A stretch of DNA of 64,000 bases from Haladaptatus halobius (lineage in GTDB: Archaea; Halobacteriota; Halobacteria; Halobacteriales; Haladaptataceae), in contig NZ_CP085336.1 of the NCBI RefSeq assembly GCF_020618475.1, forward strand, positions 806,001 through 870,000. Direction: 5' to 3'. Position 1 is the first letter of the stretch. The number at the start of each line of letters is the position of its first letter. Under the pieces are notes generated by a model, which saw only the letters and a list, made by a program, of their open reading frames with translations, was not told where the DNA came from and searched no databases. The position numbers were made by a program, and so were the translations under genes. Positions 37,387-44,828 of this stretch are shown here, one piece after another.

Positions 37387-38199
37387 TCAGATCGCGGTCG
37401 CCCCGGCCGCGACCGGAAGCGAAATACCCGTCACGTAGCGCGCTTCGTCGCTGGAGAGCCACATGAACGCCGCGCTCACGTCCTCCGGTTGTACGATGTC
37501 CCCGAGCACGTTGTCTGGGCCGGACTGCTCCGCGAGTTCGGCGAGTTCGTCGTCGATGTTCTCGATGATGCCGCCGACCATCGCCGTGTCCACGGCGGTC
37601 GGACAGACGGCGTTGACCGTCACGTCGTGCGGTGCGAGTTCGATGGCGAGCGTCTTCGTCAGACCGAGCACGCCGTGTTTGGCGGCGGTGTAGTGGCCGA
37701 GTCCCGGCGAGGCGACGAGTCCCGCCGTGGAGGACGTGTTGACGATGCGTCCGCCCTCGCCGCGTTCCGCCATGTGTAGTCCGACGTGCTTGGCGCAGAG
37801 CCACATCCCTTTCAGGTTCACCTCGAGCGCGTAGTCCCACGTCTCCTCATCCATCTCCAGCAACCCGGCAGCGGGCGCGACGCCCGCGTTGTTGGCGAGG
37901 ATATCTATCCGGCCGAACTCCTCGATGGCCCGCTCCACGCCGCGTTCCACGTCGCCCTCCTTCGAAACGTCGAGCTGAACGCCGAGAACGTCGGCCCCCT
38001 CTTCGCGGGCCAGTTCGACCGTCTCGTCCAACTCGGTTTTGTCGCCCATCTCGTACCCGGACTGCTCGTTCGTTTCGCAGATATCCGTCGCCACCACGTC
38101 GGCCCCGTGCTTCGCGTAGTGAACCGCGTGTGAACGGCCCTGACCGCGGGCCGCGCCGGTCACGAACGCTACCTTATCGTCGAAATCATATTCCACCAT
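37387..38199 (-). CDS. SDR family oxidoreductase
   Basis: 270 residues. FVTGAARGQGRSHAVHYAKHGADVV is the NAD-binding TGxxxGxG motif with an acidic selector afterwards, followed by ILANNAGVA and the catalytic Ser (NTSST) and YTAAKHG (Tyr-x-x-x-Lys). A 20-residue insert after the first Rossmann unit (residues about 40-65) is typical of mycofactocin-type or glucose-dehydrogenase-like SDRs. Substrate unknown. It is 78 bases from citrate synthase on the same strand. Confidence 0.88.
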   Translation of the reverse strand: MVEYDFDDKVAFVTGAARGQGRSHAVHYAKHGADVVATDICETNEQSGYEMGDKTELDETVELAREEGADVLGVQLDVSKEGDVERGVERAIEEFGRIDILANNAGVAPAAGLLEMDEETWDYALEVNLKGMWLCAKHVGLHMAERGEGGRIVNTSSTAGLVASPGLGHYTAAKHGVLGLTKTLAIELAPHDVTVNAVCPTAVDTAMVGGIIENIDDELAELAEQSGPDNVLGDIVQPEDVSAAFMWLSSDEARYVTGISLPVAAGATAI

Positions 38200-38283
38200 T
38201 GTAGTCCCCTGTTGCTATTCGACGGGGTGGGTCAACTAAGCATTGGCCGGTGTGCATTAGAGCGCGGACGTGGAACGACGACC

Positions 38284-39489
38284 ATGCACATCCTCGCGGG
38301 TTCCCACGACTTCTATCCCGACCCCGGTTCCGGGGGCACCGGTCGCTACGTCTACGAGACCGCGAGACGGTTCGTCGAGCGGGGCCACCGCGTGTCGGTC
38401 GTCACCCGGCGTCGGGGCGACGTTCCGCGCCGCGAATCGGTCGCGGGAATCGACGTGTATCGGTACGACATCGAGGTCGCCAACCGACGGGCGGACGAGG
38501 TTCTCTCGCAGGTTCCGGCTGCACTCGGGCGCGTCGACGAGTTCGTGCGGGAGGCGAGCGAGAACGAACCGCTCGACCTGCTCAGTTTTCAGGGGCCGGT
38601 CACGTCGTTGCTGGTTCATCTCTGCGCTGACGACGAGATTCCGCGAACCGCCACGTTCCACAGCCCGTGGCCGACCGAGTACCGAATTCGAACGCGGAAC
38701 GCAGACGCCGGGTCGACATCGCGGCGGGAGCTGAACGCGAAGGTTCGAACTGCCGTCGAGCAGTTCGTTCTCGACCGGACGAGGGGCGTCATCACCCTGA
38801 GCGAGTTCATGCGCGACCGAATGCGCGAGACGTACGACGAGGCCTCCCGGTCGGAGGTCGTGCCGGGCGGCGTCGATATCGAGACGTTCCATCCGGGGGC
38901 GGGCGAATTCGAGTCGATGACGGGAGCACCGTCGTTTCTCACCGTACGTCGGCTCAGTCCGCGGATGGGTCACGACCTGCTGTTCGAAGCGTTCTCGCAC
39001 GTCGTCGCGGAGCATCCCGACGCCCGACTCTACATCGCCGGGGATGGTTCGCTCCGAAACGAACTGGAGCGAACGGCGGACGAACTCGACGTCGCCGACG
39101 AAACCGCGTTCCTCGGATACGTCCCGGACGAGGCGCTGCCGAGCGCGTACGCCACCGCAGATCTGTTCGTCCTGCCGACGACGGAACTAGAAGGGTTCGG
39201 GCTAGCGACGCTCGAAGCCCTCGCCAGCGGAACTCCGGCGGTGGCGACGCCGGTCGGCGGGACGGTTGAGTTGCTCTCCGATCTCGAATCGAAACCGGCG
39301 GTTCCGACGCCGGTGCTCGCGGAGGCGACGACCCCCGAAGCGTTGGCGCGGAGGATGACGGCGTGGGCGGAGCTATTTCCGGAAACTCGTCGGTCGGCGT
39401 CTCGCGCCTGCCGGACGTACGCCGAGGAGAACTACACGTGGGAGCGAACGGTCGAATCGCTGGAAGCGGTGTACTCGGAGTGGCGTTAA
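38284..39489 (+). CDS. GT4 family glycosyltransferase
   Basis: 401 residues from ATG 38284. N-terminal acceptor half begins MHILAGSHDFYPDPGSGGTGRYVYE; the hinge is followed by LTVRRLSPRMGHDLLFEAF, GDGSLRNELE and the donor-binding ELEGFGLATLEALASGTPAVATPVGG (E-x7-E). Such enzymes move sugars from nucleotide donors to glycolipids or surface glycans. It shares its last four bases with the convergent glycosyltransferase gene, forming a tail-to-tail pair. Confidence 0.88.
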   Translation: MHILAGSHDFYPDPGSGGTGRYVYETARRFVERGHRVSVVTRRRGDVPRRESVAGIDVYRYDIEVANRRADEVLSQVPAALGRVDEFVREASENEPLDLLSFQGPVTSLLVHLCADDEIPRTATFHSPWPTEYRIRTRNADAGSTSRRELNAKVRTAVEQFVLDRTRGVITLSEFMRDRMRETYDEASRSEVVPGGVDIETFHPGAGEFESMTGAPSFLTVRRLSPRMGHDLLFEAFSHVVAEHPDARLYIAGDGSLRNELERTADELDVADETAFLGYVPDEALPSAYATADLFVLPTTELEGFGLATLEALASGTPAVATPVGGTVELLSDLESKPAVPTPVLAEATTPEALARRMTAWAELFPETRRSASRACRTYAEENYTWERTVESLEAVYSEWR

Positions 39490-40691
39490 TCGGTACTCTC
39501 GGTCACGTCGTCCAGAAGTTCGATCGGCACGCCGGAGCGGCGACCGTCCGACCGTTTGAGCGCGTCCGTCACGACGGTGCGAATCTCGTCGCGGAAGCGT
39601 TCTCGACCGAACCGACGGCGTATCTCGTCGGGACGAGTTCGGAGGTCGCGCTGGAGCGACGGGTCGGACAGCACGCCGTTTATCTTCTCGACTGCATCGG
39701 ACGGTGACTCGTAGAGCAGTTCCTCCCGGCCGTCCACGATGGCGTGCTGTCCGCCGTCGTTCGGAACGAACGGAATCGCACCGCCAGCGGCGAGTTCCGC
39801 GACGGCCATCCCGAAGTGTTCGAACTGTTTGCCATGGATACCGAACTTGTGGGTGCTTACTCGTTCGACGAGCGTAGACCGCGGAACCTCGCCCTCCAGT
39901 TCGATGTACGGACGACTTCGCGCCATCTCGGCCACTTCCTCGCGGTACTCCTCGTCGACCGTCGGGCCGATGATGTGGAAGTGGGTATCGTGACCGCGTT
40001 CGCGGAGTGCGTCGATGATCTCTATCATCTCCGTGATGCGCTTGCTTCGCTCGATTCGACCGAGGGTGACGAACCCGTTTTCGCGTTCCTCCCACGGACG
40101 GGGTTCGAACTCGTTCGTATCGATGGGCGGATGAACCACTCGGGGCTTCGTCCCGTAGGCGTCTTCAACGACCGACGCCGTCCAGCGGGAGTTCGCCAAG
40201 AGGGTGTTCGCCCGGATATCCTCCTGTTTGACACCCGCGATCTGCGTACAGAGCTTCTCGTAGAAGGAGTCGTCCTCCACCGTGGGATGGAAGATGTGCT
40301 CGCGGTTGTCGAGGCTGACCGTCCAGTCGAACGGGAAGTGGATGTACTGGACGGAATCCGTTTCGAGGCCGAGTTCGTTGATCGTGCTGACGAGCAGGTC
40401 GTACTCGTCCGCGTGACGCCGGGCGTATCGACTGAGCAACGCGTTCTGGAGGACGTAGTACTTCAGTCCGTACGTGTCGTGTACGAACGGCGCGAGGTGA
40501 CCGGCTTTCTGCACCGAAACCGAGTCGACGTTCGTGTTGAAGTAGTCGTTGAGTTCCTCGAAGTCGGGCGTCGTCAGCGTCAGTAGCGTCACGTCGTGGT
40601 CGCCCTGAAGCGCTTCGAGGACGTTCATCGCCACCGCTTCCCCACCTCCTTTCGCCATCATATCCATGTGAATTACTGCTACATCGGCCAT
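39486..40691 (-). CDS. GT4 family glycosyltransferase
   Basis: 401 residues. MADVAVIHMDMMAKGGGEAVAMNVL is a GT-B N-terminus with the glycine-rich loop, and the C-terminal half has FVTLGRIERSKRI and the donor-site FEHFGMAVAELAAGGAIPFVPNDGGQ (E-x7-E). Eukaryotic and archaeal ALG11-like mannosyltransferases have similar organisation, and an N-glycan role is possible. It is convergent with the other GT4 gene; the Gfo/Idh/MocA gene lies divergent upstream. Confidence 0.86.
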   Translation of the reverse strand: MADVAVIHMDMMAKGGGEAVAMNVLEALQGDHDVTLLTLTTPDFEELNDYFNTNVDSVSVQKAGHLAPFVHDTYGLKYYVLQNALLSRYARRHADEYDLLVSTINELGLETDSVQYIHFPFDWTVSLDNREHIFHPTVEDDSFYEKLCTQIAGVKQEDIRANTLLANSRWTASVVEDAYGTKPRVVHPPIDTNEFEPRPWEERENGFVTLGRIERSKRITEMIEIIDALRERGHDTHFHIIGPTVDEEYREEVAEMARSRPYIELEGEVPRSTLVERVSTHKFGIHGKQFEHFGMAVAELAAGGAIPFVPNDGGQHAIVDGREELLYESPSDAVEKINGVLSDPSLQRDLRTRPDEIRRRFGRERFRDEIRTVVTDALKRSDGRRSGVPIELLDDVTESTD

Positions 40692-40903
40692 TCTATCACC
40701 CCTCTATCAATTGGCCGACGCGACTTTCAATAGGTGTTCTGGGCGATTCGAAACACGTCATAAGGTGTAGAAGAAGGAATAGTAAGCTGGCAAACGTATT
40801 CTCGATAGATGAGGCGATTTCGGCCGTCCGGGAAGTTCGGGGCCGAAGACCGTCGTTCATAGAATCCGATTCATTTATCACCGCGAGATACTGCGGGACG
40901 AGT

Positions 40904-41968
40904 ATGGGCACGCGACTGGGGGCCATCGGCCTCGGCGGTCTCGGAAGCATCGAACTCGACATCCTCGCAGACATCGACGGCGTCGAAATCGTCGCGGGGG
41001 CGGACGTTTCGGTGGCGTCGCGCGAGGCGTTCGAATCGGCGCACGGAGCGCCCGCGTACGAGAAGCACAACTCGATGCTCGAAGCGCACGGGGACAAACT
41101 GGACGCGGTCAGCATTGTCACGCCGCACACACTCCACTACGAGCAGGCGATGGACTGCCTCCGCGCCGGAGTGGACGTGTTCGTCGAGAAGCCGATGGCG
41201 ACGGGCATCGAGAATGCCGTCGACCTCGTCGAGACGGCGGACGAACTCGACCGCGTTCTCCAGGTCGGCTATCAGCGACACTTCCACCCTCTGTTCCGCG
41301 AACTCAAGAAGACGGTCGAGAGCGGGCGTATCGGCGACGTTCACATGGTCAACTGCTATCTCGGGCAGGAGTGGATATCGATTCAAAAGGGAACGTGGCG
41401 AACCAACCCCTCCCTGTCGGGCGGCGGTCAGTTGTACGACTCCGGGTCGCACCTGCTCGACGCACTGCTCTGGACGACTGACTCGCGCCCCGCGTCCGTC
41501 GCAACGGTGACCGACACCCGCGGCCACGACGTCGACGTCAACTCGGCGCTGGCCGCCACGCTCGAACGCGACGGGAAGACGATCACCGCGAGCATCGGCG
41601 TGACCGGCGACGGATCCAAGGCCGACCCGCACGAGGGAATCGTCATCTGGGGGACGGACGGGCGCATCGATTACCACGACGGCGAGATGACCGTCGTCGA
41701 TGCGGACGGGACGACGCACGTCCGAGAGGACGAATCGACCACCGGATTCCGCCAACTAACCCGACGGAAACTCGCCGCGTTCGTGCAGGTGGTCGAGGGA
41801 GAGCGCGAACCGGCGGTGTCGGGCCAGTTCGGGTTGCAGGTGACGGCGCTCACGGAGGCGGCCTACGAGTCCGCCGCAACCGGCGAGACGGTGAACGTCG
41901 GCGCGCTCCTCGAACGAGTGAGAGAAGCGCGCGAGGAGAGACGAACGCTTCAGGGAGAAGCCGAGTAG
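40904..41968 (+). CDS. Gfo/Idh/MocA family oxidoreductase
   Basis: 354 residues. GAIGLGGLGSIELDILADIDGVE is the NAD(P)-binding start; VEKPMATGIENA is the family hallmark (E-K-P), with a QVGYQRHFHP segment carrying the active-site His region. The C-terminal beta sheet binds sugar or inositol substrates. Candidate substrates are glucose, inositol or a nucleotide sugar; the gene lies between a glycosyltransferase and copper genes. A TTTAT element at about 40874-40878, about 28 bases before ATG, supports the start. Its 3' end overlaps the HMA gene by 19 bases. Confidence 0.88.
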   Translation: MGTRLGAIGLGGLGSIELDILADIDGVEIVAGADVSVASREAFESAHGAPAYEKHNSMLEAHGDKLDAVSIVTPHTLHYEQAMDCLRAGVDVFVEKPMATGIENAVDLVETADELDRVLQVGYQRHFHPLFRELKKTVESGRIGDVHMVNCYLGQEWISIQKGTWRTNPSLSGGGQLYDSGSHLLDALLWTTDSRPASVATVTDTRGHDVDVNSALAATLERDGKTITASIGVTGDGSKADPHEGIVIWGTDGRIDYHDGEMTVVDADGTTHVREDESTTGFRQLTRRKLAAFVQVVEGEREPAVSGQFGLQVTALTEAAYESAATGETVNVGALLERVREAREERRTLQGEAE

Positions 41969-42147
41969 CCGGCATTCTCGACGGCAGTGACGAGTTCGTC
42001 GATGTTCGCCTCGCCTTCGACCGTCGCGGTTCCGTTTTCGTGGTCGGCGCTCGCCTCGGAGACGCCCGAAATATCTTCGAGCGCGTCGACGACGTTCCGT
42101 TCGCAGCCGCCGCAACTCATTCCATCGACCGTAATCGTCGTTACCAT
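41950..42147 (-). CDS. HMA-domain copper chaperone
   Basis: 65 residues from ATG 42147 forming a single heavy-metal-associated domain: VTTITVDGMSCGGCERNVVDAL (CxxC at residues 11-14 bind Cu+) then GTATVEGEANIDELVTAV, ending in GYSASP. Such Atx1-like chaperones carry Cu+ to the N-terminal HMA domains of CopA-type ATPases. It is divergent from the Lrp-TRASH regulator, a pairing known in haloarchaea for copper control. A longer in-frame start at 42231 gives a polar tail not needed for the domain. Confidence 0.9.
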   Translation of the reverse strand: MVTTITVDGMSCGGCERNVVDALEDISGVSEASADHENGTATVEGEANIDELVTAVENAGYSASP

Positions 42148-42310
42148 GCGGGAAGTTTCTCGTTCGACCTTTTTCTCGGTTTCGAGTCCGTAGCGCGGTT
42201 CTCCCTCGCCATCCATCGACGGATAATTCATTTATTTCCCGAAGGGAATTTGCATTCGCACCCATCATACACAGGTATCCGACGACGCGGAATCGAAATA
42301 TCGAAAGCTG

Positions 42311-42316
42311 TTTTAT
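42311..42316 (+). promoter_or_regulatory. TATA box of the Lrp-TRASH gene
   Basis: TTTTAT 24-29 bases before ATG 42340, which fits a leaderless start. An imperfect 5-base inverted repeat (TTCCC-GAA-GGGAA, 42236-42248) lies between this gene and the HMA gene and may be an operator. Confidence 0.5.
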
Positions 42317-42339
42317 CACCCTATCCCAAACGAAACGCA

Positions 42340-42936
42340 ATGAGACAGATCGACGACACCGACCGGGAGATAATCCGGTTGCTCGTGGAGGACGCGCGCC
42401 GCCCGTACAACGAGATCGCCGAGACGGTCGGTCTCTCGCCGCCGACCGTGTCCGACCGCGTCGAGCGCCTGCAGGAACTGGGGGTCATTCGCCGCTTCAC
42501 GGTCGATCTCGACCACGGCATCCTCACGGACGGCCTCTCGCTTCTCGTCACCGTCAACGCCAGACCGGGCTACGTCGACGAGGTCAAGGAGTCGCTGGCG
42601 TCGTTCGAGGGCGTCGAACACGTCTTCGTCACCGCCGACGCGCACCTCGTCTGCAAGACGAATCTCCGCGAACGGGCGGTCGAGACGCTCCTCTCGGACG
42701 CCATCGGAGAGGACGCTGTCCTCGAATACGACGTGCAGTTGCTCGTGGAGGACGAGTGGAACCCGCAGCCGGGAACCATTGAATTCGTCCCCGACTGCGT
42801 CGAGTGCGGTAACACCGTCACGAGCGAGGGCGAGTCCACCCGCATCGAGGGCGAACTCTACCACTTCTGCTGTCCGTCGTGTCGGTCGCAGTTCGCCGAC
42901 CGGTACGAACGACTCCAAGAGGGCGTGTCGAACTGA
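42340..42936 (+). CDS. Lrp/AsnC regulator with C-terminal TRASH metal-binding domain
   Basis: 198 residues from ATG 42340. An AsnC-type HTH (DTDREIIRLLVEDARRPYNEIAE and PTVSDRVERLQELGVI) is followed by the RAM ligand domain, then a zinc/copper-type knuckle: CVECGNT ... YHFCCPSCRSQFADRY. TRASH domains bind metal ions, and haloarchaeal Lrp-TRASH proteins control copper-efflux genes next to an HMA chaperone, the arrangement seen here. It lies divergent from that chaperone. Predicted sensor for copper. Confidence 0.9.
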   Translation: MRQIDDTDREIIRLLVEDARRPYNEIAETVGLSPPTVSDRVERLQELGVIRRFTVDLDHGILTDGLSLLVTVNARPGYVDEVKESLASFEGVEHVFVTADAHLVCKTNLRERAVETLLSDAIGEDAVLEYDVQLLVEDEWNPQPGTIEFVPDCVECGNTVTSEGESTRIEGELYHFCCPSCRSQFADRYERLQEGVSN

Positions 42937-42999
42937 CGGACTCCGAACAGGAATCCGTTTCAGGGAAGGGTTTTGGTGACGTGTACCAAACGAACGTAC

Positions 43000-44739
43000 A
43001 TGGCAACGAACCAGACGTTCGTTCGCGTAGCCGACGCCGACGAACTCCGAGACGAAGGACGACTGCTGGTGAACCGCGGCGGGCGGTCGCTCGCGCTGTT
43101 CTACCACGAAGGGGAGTTTCGCGCGGTCAATAACCGCTGTCCGCACATGGGTTTCCCGTTGAGCGATGGCAGCGTCGACGATGGAATCCTGACCTGCCAC
43201 TGGCACCACGCTCGGTTCGAACTCTCGTGCGGCGACACGTTCGACCCGTGGGCCGACGACGTGCAGGCGTACCCTATCGAAGAACGCGACGGCGACGTGT
43301 ACGTCGACCTCCACCCGGAGCCGGACGAGTCGCCGGAAGAACGCTGGAAAGGGCGGCTCGAAACCGGCCTCGAAGAGAACCTCCGTCTCGTGGTCGCCAA
43401 GTCGGTCATCGGCCTGTCGAACGAGGGCGTTTCGGCGTCCGAACCCCTGCGAATCGGGGCGGAGTTCGGAACACGCTACCGCGACCAGGGCTGGAGTTCG
43501 GGGCTGACCATCCACTCCTGCATGGCAAACGTGCTCCCCGACCTCCGGGCCGACGACCGCCCGCGGGCGCTGTTCACGGGGCTGCGCCACGTCGCGTCGG
43601 ACTGTCAGGGCGAAGCGCCGCACTTCGACCAGCCCTCCTTCGAGACGCAGGACGTGTCCGCGGAGCGTCTCCGGCGGTGGTTCCGCGACTGCGCGGAGGT
43701 GCGCGACGACGACGGCGCGGAACGTTGCCTCCAGACCGCCATCGCGACGCTCGAACCCGAGCAGGTCGCCGAAATGCTCTACGCCGCCGCGACCGACCAC
43801 CTCTACCTCGACGCGGGCCACAGCTTCGATTTCATCAACAAGAGCCTCGAACTGTTAGATCACGTCGGCTGGGAGCACGCCTCGACCGTCCTGCCGAGCG
43901 TCATCCCGCGATTGACCGACGCCCGGCGGAGCGAAGAACTCTCCTCGTGGACGCAACCCATCGACATCGCGGAGTTGCTGTTCGACGCCTTCGACGAGTT
44001 GCCCGAACTGGTCGAAGCGGGAGCGAACGAGACGTGGGAAGAACCCGACGACTTCGCAGACACCCTGCTCTCGGACGACCCGCACGCCATCCTCGACGCG
44101 CTGACGGACGCCGTCCGGAACGGTGCGACCTGCGAACAACTCGCCGATAGCATCTCGTTCGCGTCGGTGATGCGAATCGCGCAGTTCGGTACGTCGAACG
44201 AGTTCAACGACTGGAACACCGTTCACCACACCTTCACTTACAACAACGCCGTCCAGCGGGCCGCGAGGCGCGCGAGTTCGATCGCGCTGTATCGGGGCGT
44301 CCTGACGGGCGCGATGAGCGTTTACCTCGACCGCTTCCTGAACACGCCGCCCGTGCCCCTGCCGAACGTCGCGGCATCAGACGCCGACCCCGCCGAACTC
44401 CGCGACGAACTGCTCGAAACGTTCGACGAGGAGGGAGGCGTCGACGACGCCGCGACGCTCGTCGCCGAGCACTTCGCGGCGGGCGGCGACCCCGCCGACC
44501 TGAAGCGGACGCTCGGCCGAGCCCTCCTGCGCGAAGACGCGGGCTTCCACACGCTCCAGAACCTCGAAGCGTCGTTCGCCCAGTTCGACCTGCGCGAGGA
44601 CGAGCGCGAGCGGGAACTGGCGCTCGTCGCGCTCGCTCGCTACATGGCCGCCCACTTCCCGACGCGCCGGGAGGCCGAACAGACCTACGTCATCGCCGAG
44701 CGACTGAACCGCGGCGAGAAGATACACGAGACGAACTAA
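43000..44739 (+). CDS. Rieske iron-sulfur domain fused to a helical domain of unknown function
   Basis: 579 residues from ATG 43000. The N-terminal 110 residues are a Rieske domain: Cys47-x-His49 in NNRCPHMG and Cys66-x-x-His69 in TCHWHHA, the [2Fe-2S] ligands. The remaining ~460 residues are mostly helical and carry conserved-looking segments (GLTIHSCMANVLPDLR, LRHVASDCQGEAPHF, TYNNAVQRAARRASSIALYRG). No membrane helix is present, so this is cytoplasmic. An oxygenase or electron-transfer role is inferred from the Rieske part only. Confidence 0.75.
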   Translation: MATNQTFVRVADADELRDEGRLLVNRGGRSLALFYHEGEFRAVNNRCPHMGFPLSDGSVDDGILTCHWHHARFELSCGDTFDPWADDVQAYPIEERDGDVYVDLHPEPDESPEERWKGRLETGLEENLRLVVAKSVIGLSNEGVSASEPLRIGAEFGTRYRDQGWSSGLTIHSCMANVLPDLRADDRPRALFTGLRHVASDCQGEAPHFDQPSFETQDVSAERLRRWFRDCAEVRDDDGAERCLQTAIATLEPEQVAEMLYAAATDHLYLDAGHSFDFINKSLELLDHVGWEHASTVLPSVIPRLTDARRSEELSSWTQPIDIAELLFDAFDELPELVEAGANETWEEPDDFADTLLSDDPHAILDALTDAVRNGATCEQLADSISFASVMRIAQFGTSNEFNDWNTVHHTFTYNNAVQRAARRASSIALYRGVLTGAMSVYLDRFLNTPPVPLPNVAASDADPAELRDELLETFDEEGGVDDAATLVAEHFAAGGDPADLKRTLGRALLREDAGFHTLQNLEASFAQFDLREDERERELALVALARYMAAHFPTRREAEQTYVIAERLNRGEKIHETN

Positions 44740-44756
44740 CTCTCGCGTAAATCAAA

Positions 44757-44780
44757 TAGACTTTAGGAAATGAAAGTCTA
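44757..44780. promoter_or_regulatory. inverted repeat upstream of the nrdA promoter
   Basis: TAGACTTT (44757-44764), an 8-base spacer, then AAAGTCTA (44773-44780): perfectly complementary 8-base arms, centred about 25 bases upstream of the TATA box of nrdA. A palindromic operator for a dimeric regulator is the simplest reading. It could also be a weak terminator for the Rieske gene, but no T-run follows. Confidence 0.5.
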
Positions 44781-44790
44781 CTTGGAAAGC

Positions 44791-44796
44791 TTTATA
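44791..44796 (+). promoter_or_regulatory. TATA box of nrdAB
   Basis: TTTATA placed about 25-30 bases before GTG 44820 and 33-38 bases before ATG 44829. This spacing allows either a leaderless start at the GTG or an ATG with a very short leader. Confidence 0.5.
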
Positions 44797-44828
44797 CCTC
44801 CGTCGTCGGTCAGGGCAGGGTGGAGCCA

